Shown here piece after piece: positions 34,179-45,697 of a stretch of 64,000 nt of DNA (the first letter of the stretch is position 1; each line of letters begins with the position of its first letter). Under the pieces are notes generated by a model. The model was not told where the DNA came from, did not search any database, and worked only from the letters and a program-made list of their open reading frames with translations. The stretch lies in contig NC_133476.1 in the NCBI RefSeq assembly GCF_025370935.1, positions 10,177,760-10,241,759 of the forward strand. Reading direction: 5' to 3'. Made by a program: the position numbers and the translations under genes. Origin of the DNA: Choristoneura fumiferana. Its lineage: Eukaryota; Arthropoda; Insecta; Lepidoptera; Tortricidae.

Positions 34179-34826
34179 AAACTACCAAGCGATGCACCGT
34201 GCACGGCGTCATACACGGCACCGCGCCGTGGTACGACGCCGTTCGCGGCGCCGTGTACGGCACCGTACGCGGCACCGTGTTTCGGCACGACGCCGTTTGA
34301 CGGCGCCGCGCCGTGACACCGTAGACGGCACCGTACCGGCGACATGTGTCCAGGCCCTAACTAGTTTACGTTTTGCTGCTGAACGCATAACACGCAAGTA
34401 AATAGTGCATAAAAATCTCTCCATCATGGTTCATTAAAGACATGTATGGATTCACCCAATATGTTCGTTTCTGTTTTTTCTTCATTCGTCGTCTTAGCAG
34501 TAGGAGCAGGAGAATACGTTTTTCTTGGTCCATGTCAAGGCAAAAACTGTATACTTGTATATATTTAAAACGACAATTGTTTTGTATATTTGAACCGATG
34601 GTTGTACTTGCGTGTTATGCGTTCAGCAGCAAAACGAAAACTAGTTAAACTACCAAGCGATGCACCGTGCACGGCGTCGTACACGGCACCGCGCCGTGGT
34701 ACGACGCCGTTCGCGGCGCCGTGTACGGCACCGTACGCGGCACCGTGTTTCGGCACGACGCCGTTTGACGCGCCGCGCGCCGTGACACCGTAGACGGCAC
34801 CGTACCGGCGACATGTGTCCAGGCCC

Positions 34827-35470
34827 ATACAGTTTGAAGTAGAATCAAAAATACACGCTGTATATTAATCTTGATCTGTATTTCTATAAATCTTGGTATA
34901 ACCTCATGTAACAAATCCATAATGTTACCTAATCAAAGGCCGGTTATCCAGCGCACATGGCGCACAGCATGCACACAGCATAGTAGCTAGGAAAGCTAAA
35001 ACTAGGTCCGTCCGGGCCGTTTGCGAAACATAGCACTTACGTGCCCTGCCCCTATCTGAGTACCTATAATAAGCTAAAGATAGAACCTTCTGTAGACCTG
35101 GCAAGGCGGTAAAAATCAGGTTTAAAACGAAGCGGCAAAGTTCGTATAAAATGTCAACACCTATTTGAAGATCGAAAATGTTTTTCGTAAAATTTTATAC
35201 CAAAACTATTACTAATCATAAAGTTTGTATTACTGCCGATTATAACTTCAAATCGTTCGAATCAATCAAACGTAAATCTCGTTTGTATAATTTTCTTTTA
35301 TTACAAGCTTTTATTTAGTTTCACCTGACCCGTTGTCTGTCTGTCGACAAAACCACACATACGTTTGTATGGGGACGCGAGCGTACTGGCGACTCTTAAA
35401 GGCTGTATTTAAAATCAAAATCATAACAATTATTTGGGAAGTAGGCCACAAATGGCTCTTTTACATGTAA
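34827..35470. other. intergenic DNA, nothing recognised
   Basis: No ORF, inverted repeat or repeat family that I can name. Confidence 0.4.
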
Positions 35471-35960
35471 CTTTTTAGGGTTAGTCTCAGTAATAGGGTT
35501 CCGTTGGCACCGTTTGGGTACGGAAACAGTGCCAACGGAACCCTATTACTGAGACTCCGCTGTCTATGTGTCTGTCCGTCCGTCTGTCACAGGGCTCTAT
35601 CACTTGAGCCGTAATAGCTAGGCATTTGAAATTTTCACAGATTATGATTTCTATATATATAGACCAAGAAATATTAAAAACAGAATAAAATAAATATTTA
35701 AGGGGGGCTCCCATACAACAAACGTGATTTTTTTGAAGTTTTTTGCTCGATATTAATAACGGCAACAGGTAGATGCTTGAAATATTCACAGAATATTTAG
35801 TTGTATAATCACTTTGAAAATAAATAATTAAATAAAATAAAATAAATACCTATTTAAGGGGGCCTCCCGTACAACAAACTCGCTTTTTTTTTTTTATTTG
35901 CTAATTTCAACTAATGTCTAATGTTGTATAGATAATGATATGGAACCTTCGTGCGCGAGT
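35470..35960. repeat. dispersed repeat copies meeting head to head
   Basis: A perfect 28-bp inverted repeat (35483-35510 and 35529-35556) around agggttccgttggcac marks where two copies of the abundant ggttccgt family meet. The rightward part holds ctgtccgtccgtctgtcac and two related blocks starting ttaaggggggctcccatac and ttaagggggcctcccgtac. Non-coding. Confidence 0.6.
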
Positions 35961-36639
35961 CCGACTCGCATTTGGCCGGTTTATTTATACTACCAGCTCT
36001 TTCGAAACGACCATCGTTTCCGTTCTACCTCTGTACCACATCTACTATATTTCCAACGAAACACTTCTTTCACTGCACAAGTGCACACAGCCGCAGTGTT
36101 GCTCCAATATGATTGAATAAAGATAATTGCAACAACTAAATGTCTGTACATTCTGTTTGCAACATAAGAAACATTAGAATGGAAATACAAAGGCTATGAA
36201 TGAAAATTAATTTATGCTCCACGTGTATCATACCAATAAAGTTAATATATGTATAGCTACTTATTTTAAGATCTCGAAAACGGTTTGAATGATTTTTAAT
36301 CAATTTTGCGGAATGGGTTTTTGACACAAAAACATTATCTATAAGTAGGTACGAGTATAGATAATGTTTTTGTGTAGGTGTTTAAGTGGTTTGGATGGGT
36401 ATTATTTAACGGAAGGATCTGGTACATTCAAGGATTTTAAACACTACTTCTACTTACCTATATATCATTTAAAATACAAACCAGACTAGTGTATTTCAAT
36501 ACAGAAATGTAAATGTTTATAGTTAGTCTAATGGGGGAATTTCTATATTTTAAGACACCAATTGACATTGTTTTGTTTACATTTAGTTAAATACCAATCC
36601 AAACCAAGTAAAGCTACTTAGTTTTCATCTCTGAAAAAA

Positions 36640-37290
36640 CCGGCCAAGAGCGTGTCGGACACGCCCAAAATAGGGTTCCGTAGCCATTACGAAAAAAATA
36701 AGTAATATTTTTCTAAGGATTCCGTATTTTATACAGAATCTTCCAAGTTTAGGTATATGTATTTTATATCTCAGGCTGCTATTTACTTTTAAACTACTTA
36801 TAATTCTGAAGCAAACTTAGCCGTTATAGTTTTCCTTTTTCCCGTTATAGTTTGATATACTTAGGTACTACCATCCTGATTTTTTTTCAAATTTTTCCAG
36901 CTGCCGGTTTAGATTTTAGAGGGGACGACGCACGATTTTCATGAAAATTTGAACTTAAAAGTTGAATATTTCGCAAAACATCACTGAATTGAAAAATTGT
37001 CTTAGCAAACCCCTAATGGTTTTAAAAGACCTATCCAACGATACGCTACACTATAAGGTTGGATGAGAGAAAAAAAACACCCCCACTTTACGTCTATGGG
37101 AGGTAGCCAATAAAATAGTTTTCGAATTTTTTATTGTACTATATTGTCGGCATAGTTAACATGCAAAATTGCAGCTTTCTAGCATTGATAGTCCCTGAGC
37201 AAAGCCGCGGACGGACGGACAGACAGACATGGCGAAACTATAAGGGTTCTATTTTTGCCATTTTGGCTCCGGAACCCATAAACGCGCTCA
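36640..37290 (+). repeat. long copy of the ggttccgtagcc dispersed repeat
   Basis: It runs from accggccaagagcgtgtcgg to catggcgaaactataagggt and ends near ctccggaaccc. Related, shorter copies are at about 42735-42925, 47345-47607, 49675-49955 (minus) and 62800-63225. The repeat is non-coding and typical of Lepidoptera in my experience; I cannot place its class. Confidence 0.6.
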
Positions 37291-37332
37291 CCAAATTTTG
37301 CAAACATGGAGCGTAGTCGGTCGTCTAAGTTA

Positions 37333-37993
37333 ATAGGTTCAGTACCTCCAGTGCATTGGGGATAAGACGAGTTATGCCCTTATGTTTTTATTACACCATT
37401 GGATTCAGCGTGTTTGGTTACATATTGTGACAAAAAGACATCTAGCTATCCTCTCACCCAGTTTTTTCGATTACGCTATGGGCATAACTCACCGTTTCTA
37501 AGGCATATTTCTACTTATCTGCAATTTTTTATAAGTCTTATGGTACAAGTGCATTAAACTCAAAAAAAACACCCCTCCTAAAGACACGTCTGCAGTTATT
37601 TTTTTACAAAAAGACACAACTTGTGTTGTTCCGTAACAATGTATAGACATAAAGCATAACTAGGGTAGAATAAGTATTGCTGTAACCATAGAACAGTCGT
37701 AATTAAGGGAATAAGTCGTCTTATGTTTAAGGTATCACAGTATTAACAACACAATTCATGTTATACCATTATGCTTTTGTGACTAAGAGCATATCTCAAA
37801 AAAAACTTAAAAAATATATGTGTAGAATATTTAAATGTTAAAGCAATACCCATTAAACGAAAGCTGCAACCTATACTAAAGCCTGAAACCATAAAAAAAA
37901 TCTAAAGAGCGAAAAAACGACAAAGGAAAGTTTTTTCCTCTACTGAAAAGTAGCGATTTTGAGTTATTCCCTTTTTCACTGGAGGCACTGAGT
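37333..37993. mobile_element. element with imperfect inverted ends (cctccagtg)
   Basis: The left end ttcagtacctccagtgcatt and the complement of the right end ctcagtgcctccagtgaaaa align, and similarity continues with gaps for about 45 bp. The 660 bp between have no ORF above 60 codons. No clear target duplication; superfamily unknown. Confidence 0.5.
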
Positions 37994-38224
37994 TATTATA
38001 TACAAAGTTAAAATAATGAAATAATTTATTTTACAAACTTACTATAGGTGTGGTTTAAGAGTCGCCGTGCGTGTTTTTTAATTACCGTTCCTCCCCTAAT
38101 TAGGTCTCGTGCCACATAGGTTTCCGCGTTGTAGCATTCTTACTCTTACGTTTTATTACCTTGTTGCAGCGCTAGATGCTTTCGTCATAAGGGAGTTCAA
38201 TTACAATATCCTTTTCATTTGTGG

Positions 38225-38490
38225 TAACGAATTGTGCTCAGTTTAGATAACCTAACCAGCAAAAGTTGGAAAACCCCCGACTTTGTCACCTCAAATTTTA
38301 ATATCTCAAAAACGGCTGAACCGATTTTGATAAAACATATCTAAGGACCATCGCTACAAAAACCTGCTTTCAATAAAAAAAACCGCATTCAAATCGGTCC
38401 ACCCGTTTAAGAGCTACAGTGCCTCAGACAGACACACACACAGACACACATAGCGGTCAAACTTATAACACCCCTCTTTTTTGCGTTGGG
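38225..38490. repeat. dispersed repeat (ctcaaaaacggctgaaccga)
   Basis: It contains aatatctcaaaaacggctga and a cagacacacacacagacaca tract. A related block lies at 53040-53300. Non-coding, abundant type; class not assigned. Confidence 0.45.
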
Positions 38491-39215
38491 GGTTAAAAAT
38501 GAGTACTCGTAGAGTACTGCAATTTTAGATGGTTATATACGGTTAAATTAAAGTTTTTTTTTTATTTTTCTTATTGGTTATGCTAGAGCTACTTTCATAC
38601 TGGTAAAAATTATAAAAAAAATATGTAGAAGCTTTTTTGTTTGTGGCTGTTGCCACCTTGATATTAGACGAGGTTTTTACTTTATGCACTAGAGCATAAA
38701 AAGTCAGTTTATGCCGCCTAGATCCAGCATAAACACGAACTTTACCAGCATGAGAAGTGAAAAAGGTTTTTGACAGAAGGACAGACGGAAACACAAACAG
38801 GTAGACGGACGAAAAAAAACCTATAAGGATTCCGTTATTGCTAAACAAGGTATGGAGCCCTAGTATTAAAGTATTGTGTTTTTTCAACTTCACACACGTT
38901 TCTTCCTAGCGTTACAATGAAACCTAAACCTTATCTGTTTAGTTCCCACGATATAATTATACCCTTGCTATTGTGCTAGGCGTCGAAGGCCCAGGATTGT
39001 AAGGTCGCTAGTTGGCATTTGATACCAAGGCCTAAGGTTGGAGTCCGATGGCCAGCGGACTGGCATTTGGATTTGATATTGATAGGTTATTTGATGTTGG
39101 CTGGCCTGGAAGGAAACAAATTTGTGAAGAAATATCTGCTACACGTTAATTTGTGCTGGTTTTTTTTAACAGATTCTTTTACCTGTATGTCATGCCCCCC
39201 CCCCATAAAAATCAT
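38491..39215. other. intergenic DNA with weak repeat similarity
   Basis: AT-rich, no gene recognised. About 38750-38860 (acagacggaaacacaaacag) looks like a degraded piece of the ggttccgt family. Confidence 0.35.
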
Positions 39216-39302
39216 CATCATCATCCCAGCCTATATACGTCCCACTGCTGGGCACAGGCCTCCTCTCAGAACAAGAGGGCTTGGGCCATAGTTCTCACGC
39301 GG
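39216..39302 (-). repeat. SINE tail fragment, reverse
   Basis: The block atcatcatcccagcctatat ... gggcacaggcctcctctcag is the complement of the SINE 3' half described at 19488-19795. Confidence 0.6.
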
Positions 39303-39314
39303 CCCATAAAAATA

Positions 39315-39747
39315 CAGGGTGGAAAAATAAGTTGGGCCCTGGAGGGAAACTACCTTAAATCCTTAAGTTGGCTCATTTTACTTAAAGGAGACATTATTTT
39401 ATTTTTAAAAAGAAACAAAACTGCATTCAAACATTTTCTAAAATTCGCTCGCCTCGCCCGGGACTCGAACCAACTAAAATTAAAAAAACACGCTATTTTA
39501 TTATACTAATCGAAAGGAAGGATAAAATTTCCTTAACAAACATTTGGTCTTACTCTCGTCTGTCGTACAAGATGGCGCTAGTATTATTTCACGAAAAACT
39601 TTTTCACGAACGACTTTATCACAAAAACTTTATCACGAAAAACTTTATCACGAAAAGACTTTATCACGAAAGACTTTATCACGAAAACTTTACCACTAAA
39701 GACTTTATCACGAAAACTTAAGAACTGACACGTATTTTTCCATCCTG
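39315..39747. mobile_element. Tc1/mariner-type MITE with TA duplication
   Basis: The left end cagggtggaaaaata and right end tatttttccatcctg are inverted with one mismatch, and TA lies on both sides (39313-39314 and 39748-39749), the signature of Tc1/mariner insertion. It contains a tRNA-B-box-like string on the minus strand (complement of cccgggactcgaacc, 39458-39472) and a 17-18 bp tandem repeat near its right end. Confidence 0.72.
39588..39718. repeat. 17-18 bp tandem repeat (actttatcacgaaaag)
   Basis: About seven degenerate units of actttatcacgaaaa(g) in tandem. A minus-strand ORF across it (39584-39784) is a by-product of the repeat. Confidence 0.75.
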
Positions 39748-39749
39748 TA

Positions 39750-41354
39750 TACTCGGCACAAAATTTGGCCCACTCTACGTACAAAATTACCTATTCCTGG
39801 ATACATTTGAGGGCCAGATTTTTTGCCGCTCGGTATATTTAATTTAACACAAACTAAGTAGCGACCATCATAATTAAGATACCTATAAAAAGTACTTTCT
39901 TATAAATTTCATCAACAAAAGTCTTGAAATTTTTGAATAAAACGTGACATACGGACGAAGAGGTCAATATTATAACGGTTCTGTTTTTGACGTTTCGACT
40001 ACTCAACCCTTAAAAGACAGTAGTTATGTCTAAGCGGTTTGCAGCTTAATACTTACCACTTAGGGCTGTTTCACCATCCATTATATATATATATATTTGA
40101 TAGGATTAATTATTACACTTGACATAATTTGTGAGAGGTGGTGGGGATCTCGATAATTGTGTTGCCGATTGTAATTTGCAACCACTGAAGAAGCGTTTTT
40201 TTTACCTCGAGGAAGACATGTTAAATTATAGGTAGGTATCCCAAAAGTTTTAAGTTATATAATAATCTACTTTGACACAATTCTATCAAATAAAATGAGA
40301 CTTTTATTTCAAGGCCTTACAATTTTGTAAAACTGTACATAAATATTTTAACTAACCATGTCCAACTTTTAGAACTCCACCTATTTCAAGCACTATTCTT
40401 TTATGTATAATATTAATTCTGCGATCCTAACGGACCTGCGCTAACCGTAGTTATTTGTAGAGAAAAAAAAATTCGAGATAAATCGGTCACTCAACCGTGT
40501 AAAATTCTGCGAGTTTCGTAAACATTGCTGCGTTTGCGTTCTTATTTTGGATTCCGATTTTATCGACTTTTTTATGGGTGTGAGGAATGACGCAAGGGCA
40601 CTCAGGACTTTGGTGATGGACTTTGGAATGCTGGCTCGGAAACTGAGTCTTTTTTTTCCTAGCTCAGAGAGGCATTAACTTATTATTCATTTTTCGCTAA
40701 TGCCGTCTTCACTTTTCATTTGCTCTGAAACTACCTAATAAAATAAGGGTTTTAATTAAGTAATAATCCAAGATTAAGGAAATCTCTAGGGCATGTGGCA
40801 GTGAAACTGCTTTCATCTAACTGGACATCTAAATGTGGATCATTAACACATTAATCACATCTATGAATGTTTTAATGATGAAACTCGCGAAGTTGTAAAA
40901 TATTAATACTGTTATAGAAGATAGGCAATTTAGGAACAAGAAATACCGTAACCATCGCTTGATAGAAATTCAAAACGTAAGACTGACGTCAAAGATTTAA
41001 ACTATTTATGGAAAAAAATCGAGGCCACAGTTTCATGTTTCCAAAATATTATAATATAATTCCTTACAATTTTCCTTGTTTGAAAAGTGTTTTAATTAAT
41101 ACAACACAACATAATAGAAATAGTTTTCATTAAACATAATGTATTTAGATAAAGTAGGTAAGCATATTTTGATTTTATTTTACCGATGAAACTAAATTGG
41201 CCCTTGTTTTCTTTTGACTATATAGTTTTAAAATCCTGATACTACTTAGGTAATTTAAATTAAATTATTTTAATGAAATGAAAGGGCAATCTGTATGAAA
41301 CACTCGCACGTTAGCAGCGAACGGCGTAGAGATGAAAAGTCGGCGGTTGGTTAA
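39750..41354. other. intergenic DNA; one old MITE half
   Basis: No gene recognised. About 41030-41225 is a copy of the right half of the element at 6478-6712 (aattggcccttgttttcttt). A short TA run is at about 40083-40096. Confidence 0.4.
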
Positions 41355-41355
41355 G

Positions 41356-43642
41356 ATATCGACACCTCCTACGTATACTGGTACAAGTGACAAATTTCTG
41401 ATTTTTAGTTTTTTGCAATTTTGTGATTAATATTTCCTTATTTACCTACCACAAAAAATTTGCACGGATATTCCTATTAGTTTTGGAAATAAAGTGACGT
41501 ATATTAATGCATCTAACACCGTTTGCTAATCGGTACAACGTATACTGAGGCAACCGACATGCACCACTATACGCGGCACGATATTGTCGCGGGGCCGGGA
41601 AGTCCAGTGTAACTGGCAGTTGCCTCAGTGTACGCGCTAGCCGTCGCCGCGTGCGGACCGTTTGAACTGTTCTACGAACACATAATTTGGTAGTATATAT
41701 AAAAAAAAACATGTTTTCGTCTGACAATTGCGGAGGGCAAGACCACAATTGCCGTATTTCTCATAGACAGTCATGGAAACTAAATCCAATGTGAAACCTT
41801 TTCGTGATCTATTTCACTATGATTTCTTTGGCAAATGTATGGGATGTCAACATAACATTGGTAGTACAACGGTTCCACCCCAGTACCAGTACGTGATTCA
41901 GTTTCCTCGGCTGTACCTACATGTACGCGTGCTATAAATATAACATTGCAGTATACATTGCATTCTGGTAGTTGAGCATCCCCAAAAAGAAGCGAAGGCA
42001 TGCATGCTTTAATTAAAATGAGAACAGTAAATTTCAATATACCTACAGGTTGATAAAAAAAATCCTGTTCTATACTGTAACCCATATTAGGGCTACTGAT
42101 TACTAATACGATATAAGTGGGAAAACATCGAAATTAGAAAGTCTTCTTGCGACTCCACTTCCATGCAAAACTTTTTTTTTTCGAATCACAGTATTTTTCT
42201 ACTTGGATCATATTAGTAATTAGTAGCCCTAATGTGGTTTAAAGTATAGTACAGGTTTTTAATAACCCCCTATACACATTTTTTTATACACACCTAAGAA
42301 ATGTACCTGGCTATGTATATGGCGAAAACGGGTAAACCATAAGAAGTTATAGAAGTTTCCCAAGACTCAGAAACAGACACAAAATTTAAATCTATTGTCA
42401 AGAAGACATTTATATATAAGGCGTATTATTAAAATTAATGATTATATCATGGATAGGGAAATTTGGAAATAATTCAAATCCGCATTGGCGAGTGCTTACT
42501 CCAAATAGCGAATTGAGAACTGTTTTAAATATGTAGTTGTGCTAAATACTTGTGATGTATAAATATCACTAAAATATGATTGTAAATCTGTTTACAAAAT
42601 ATATCTAGGTTTATTGCCAGACTCTTCTCAACAGAGGTTTTTTCGAACCGGTGGTAGATTTTTTGACATTCATAAGTGCTTGTTACAATCTAAATTGAAT
42701 AAAGATATTTTGACTTTGACTCAATATTTCATGTCAAAGCTTGGCTTAATATAATATATATATATATATATATATATTATATCGACTACAGTTATACATA
42801 ATCTGTGAAAATTTCAACTGTCTAACTATCATGGTTCATGAGATACAGCCTGGTGACAGACGGACGGACAGCGAAGTAGTATATAGAAGTAGGGTTTCCG
42901 TTTATACCCTTTGGGTACGGAACCCTGAAGAGGCACAAAAAGCTAAACCGTTATGTACAAATGGGTGCGATGCGATATATGTATCACATGAGGAACCTTT
43001 CACAATAAAATACGAGTACATATTTGAACAGGAATACGAATCCATTGAATGTGCTTCCATTAATTTAAAGCACTTAATACAATTACTTTTCTTATTAAAA
43101 CCATTTATATTTCAAGTGAGGTTTTTATAAAGGTATATTTCTGTATTTTGTATAGCACGTTTAAAACATTACTAGCGGTATATTGGTACAAGTGGCATGC
43201 TAATGTTAGCGTATATTGATGCAAGTGATAAAAACGTTTATAAATCAATAGATGAAGGTAAAAGAGCATCTGTTTTATTGTTCATTGCAAGCCATATAAG
43301 TATTCATCTAAAAATTCATATACAATATAAAAATATCGTTAGATCAGTAATCTACGCATTACGCCGTATACTGGAGCAAGTGGTAATTAGCTCAGTATAC
43401 CGCACAACTACAAGATGTAAAATACGCGTATAGTAGTGTATCTGCAATTTTCTCAAAAACTATAAGAAATTTCAAAATTCCATGAATACAGGTAGAAAGC
43501 AAATATTTTCTTTGGAACCAATGCAAAATTTTGAAAAGTTATATCATCAAATGAGAAAGTTACAAGTTTTGGAACCTTTGAACAGCTCTCCTGTAAATTT
43601 ATGATTATGCACTTGTACCAGTATACGTAGGAGTGTCGATAT
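41356..43642. mobile_element. unassigned 2.3-kb element with motif arrays
   Basis: The termini 41356-41389 and 43610-43642 are inverted copies, 33 of 34 positions with a one-base indel. Their inner half is cgtatactggtacaagtg. Related motifs recur inside: forward at 41539, 43177, 43210 and 43365, reverse at 41631 and 43391. They cluster in the outer 300-450 bp at each end, like subterminal transposase-binding sites. The middle is filled by a LINE tail (about 42370-42725) and a ggttccgt-family copy (about 42735-42925). No transposase ORF is seen and no target duplication is clear. Confidence 0.6.
42370..42725 (+). repeat. LINE 3' end, copy 1
   Basis: The block ctattgtcaagaagacattt ... aaccggtggtagattttttg ... 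aataaagatattttgacttt closely matches 51010-51350. Ending in tttgacttt-type tails, these are 5'-truncated ends of a non-LTR retrotransposon. Confidence 0.6.
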
Positions 43643-43739
43643 GTTTATTAGGCGTGCGTGTGGCATTTTTAATAATAGTGAAAAACTGGTGGACGTTGAT
43701 ATTTTTGATTGTTCACTTGAGATGCTGAAGAAGGCTTTC

Positions 43740-44045
43740 AAGTAACCAGGCTTTAGGCTAGTTATAATATTAATTTATATTTCAAACTAATTGTTTTCAG
43801 CTTTCCTGTCTAGTTTCACTTGCAGGGAAGTGACTACATAACAAATCTGGACTTGTTTTCTTTTTATGTTTGTTAGGTACCTATCAAAATTCTATTGTTA
43901 TCAATTTCTTTCTTTGTAATAGCTGTCTGCTATCATAAACCTTTGAGGAAACTATTAGTCTAGATTGTGTTAATTTAAGTCTGCTCATAATTCTGTATAA
44001 GACTTTGTTTCTTATCAATAAATAAAATAAATAAAAAAAAAAAAA
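43740..44045 (+). repeat. LINE/SINE-like 3' end with A-rich tail
   Basis: The block ends aataaataaaataaat followed by an A13 run, consistent with a retroposed 3' end. A small ggttccgt-family piece follows at about 44050-44100. Confidence 0.4.
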
Positions 44046-44109
44046 CGCAACAAAACGAGCATGATCCTTGAGGCTCCGTACCCGAAGAGTGCCAGCGAAG
44101 TGGAAATTA

Positions 44110-45340
44110 TAAGTGCTAAGTACAAATCGATATAATTGTGGACTTTCTTATACAAAAAAGTGACAATTACGTACAATTATACCACTTGTGGGCAAATATT
44201 CGAGCGTTTTGACCGCGCGGTCAAACGTCATTAGCGCCCATGTTTATATAACACAACAGAAAGACAAGTCACAAGAATTTTTATCACGCTAAATTCAGCA
44301 TCGTTATTGTCTTCAATTTTCATAAAAAAACAACCTTGGGCATTACCTCTTTTAATAACACCTGCGAAAATACCAATGACAAAAACAAGCTGCAAAAACG
44401 CTGAGTACTCGCCCTGCAACGTTTGTGGTATTGAGGTTTGATAGTTGCAGGGTAAAGCAACTCTGAATAAAAAATTTCCGTAGGAAGCTCCTAGTCAAAT
44501 AATAGTATTACGTTGTTTACCGGGCGGTGCGGCTGCGCGGGCGGCGATGTACAGGCAGGAGGGAGCGGCTGCGACGTCGAACTATTACTTGATAGATGCG
44601 TCAATATGTCAAAAGGCGATTTGTGTTAGGATAATTAAATAGTATGCATAAACGTATGTAGCTATCATTAAGGTCGCGGGTGACCAAATAAATTATTTTA
44701 GTTCATTAATGTAACTAAGTAATTTTAAATACCTACCTAAAAATTAAAATATAACTAAACGGACTTATTTTAACTTCAGCTGGAGAAAAAATATTTGGAA
44801 CGGTAATGGAATTGAACCAATTTGAAAAAAACTTGAAAAAAAAGTTTTATTTAAAATTCGATCTAAATCAATCCGTATCCATAATTTCGGGGTAGGTGTC
44901 GCAATGCTATATATTACATCGTTTTAATTAATTAATATATTGTAAATTAATTAACTCTTTCAATTAATTAATTCATTCGTTCTTCATTTCTTCCTATTTT
45001 TTTTGGTTTAAAGTCCTAAAATTATGAATATGAAAGATTGTGTGCGCATGTGTGTGTCGTGTTTGTATTATACTATTGGTAACCCAAGTGTTACTTGACG
45101 CTAAAACGGTTGGACAAGCTTCAATTAAATTTGATAAATACGTAAATATACATCGCCTGGAATAACACTTGGGTGTTTGTTATTCGATATTCCCCCGATA
45201 TCGGAATAAAATCCTGAATGAGAGACATGAAAATTGGTACAGGAATTATTCATGCAACTTCGATAAAATTCACGATGTTCACGAAATTCCGTAATTTCAA
45301 TTAGTGAATTGAAATTGATGATTGATTGATTAGTGATTTG
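44110..45340. other. intergenic DNA upstream of gene 1
   Basis: No gene recognised. A GC-rich patch (gggcggtgcggctgcgcggg) lies at about 44520-44570 in otherwise AT-rich DNA. Confidence 0.4.
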
Positions 45341-45346
45341 TGATTG

Positions 45347-45392
45347 AGTATTTTGCTAACCATTAGCAGTGGCTAATGGTTAGCAAAATACT
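45347..45392. repeat. perfect 21-bp hairpin, 4-base loop
   Basis: The arm agtattttgctaaccattag plus c (45347-45367) is perfectly complementary to 45372-45392 across the loop agtg. It lies about 215 bp upstream of the gene 1 TATA box. It may be a recent hairpin end of a mobile element or a structural regulatory element. Confidence 0.8.
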
Positions 45393-45606
45393 AGTAATTA
45401 ATAAACGTGAAGTTCAAATCAAATCAAATCAACTTCAGCGTGGTTTTAAAAATATCAAAAGATAATTTCCTAAAACGACACCTCTACAACTTAGCATCAT
45501 CGAAATTAAAGGATTTATTTTATCGTTATCTCATTTGGCGAATCCTGTTCTGTTTATAGTTTTTATATTATGGCCCGTCGTCATACAGCACGGTTGTTTA
45601 CGTTTT

Positions 45607-45616
45607 TATATAAAAA
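45607..45616 (+). promoter_or_regulatory. TATA box of gene 1
   Basis: The string tatataaaaa lies about 90 bp before the start codon of the first exon, with a possible initiator (gttagt) about 31 bp downstream at 45638-45643. Confidence 0.6.
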
Positions 45617-45697
45617 GGACCTGTGGTATGTTTTTGTGGTTAGTACCAAAATAGATTTTGGAGAGACGAGTCCTACCTTAGTGACTTTTGCAGCAAA

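Larger units (their letters stand above)
33020..34826. mobile_element. triple nest of Harbinger-like MITEs, GC-rich ends
   Basis: Six copies of a GC-rich terminal module begin or end with gggcctggacacatgtcgcc: plus-oriented at 33020 (short, rearranged), 33097 and 33567, minus-oriented ending at 34178, 34357 and 34826. They resolve into three elements. B spans 33567-34178; A spans 33097-33566 plus 34182-34357; C spans 33020-33096 plus 34358-34826. B lies in A, and A lies in C. B is flanked by an exact 3-bp duplication, aaa. Three-bp duplications and the internal transposase-like ORF indicate PIF/Harbinger. C's left end is shortened and partly inverted. Confidence 0.75.

Noticed and set aside
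39584..39784. 66-codon ORF with KVFVIKSF repeats
   Set aside because: It arises from a 17-18 bp non-coding tandem repeat inside a MITE.
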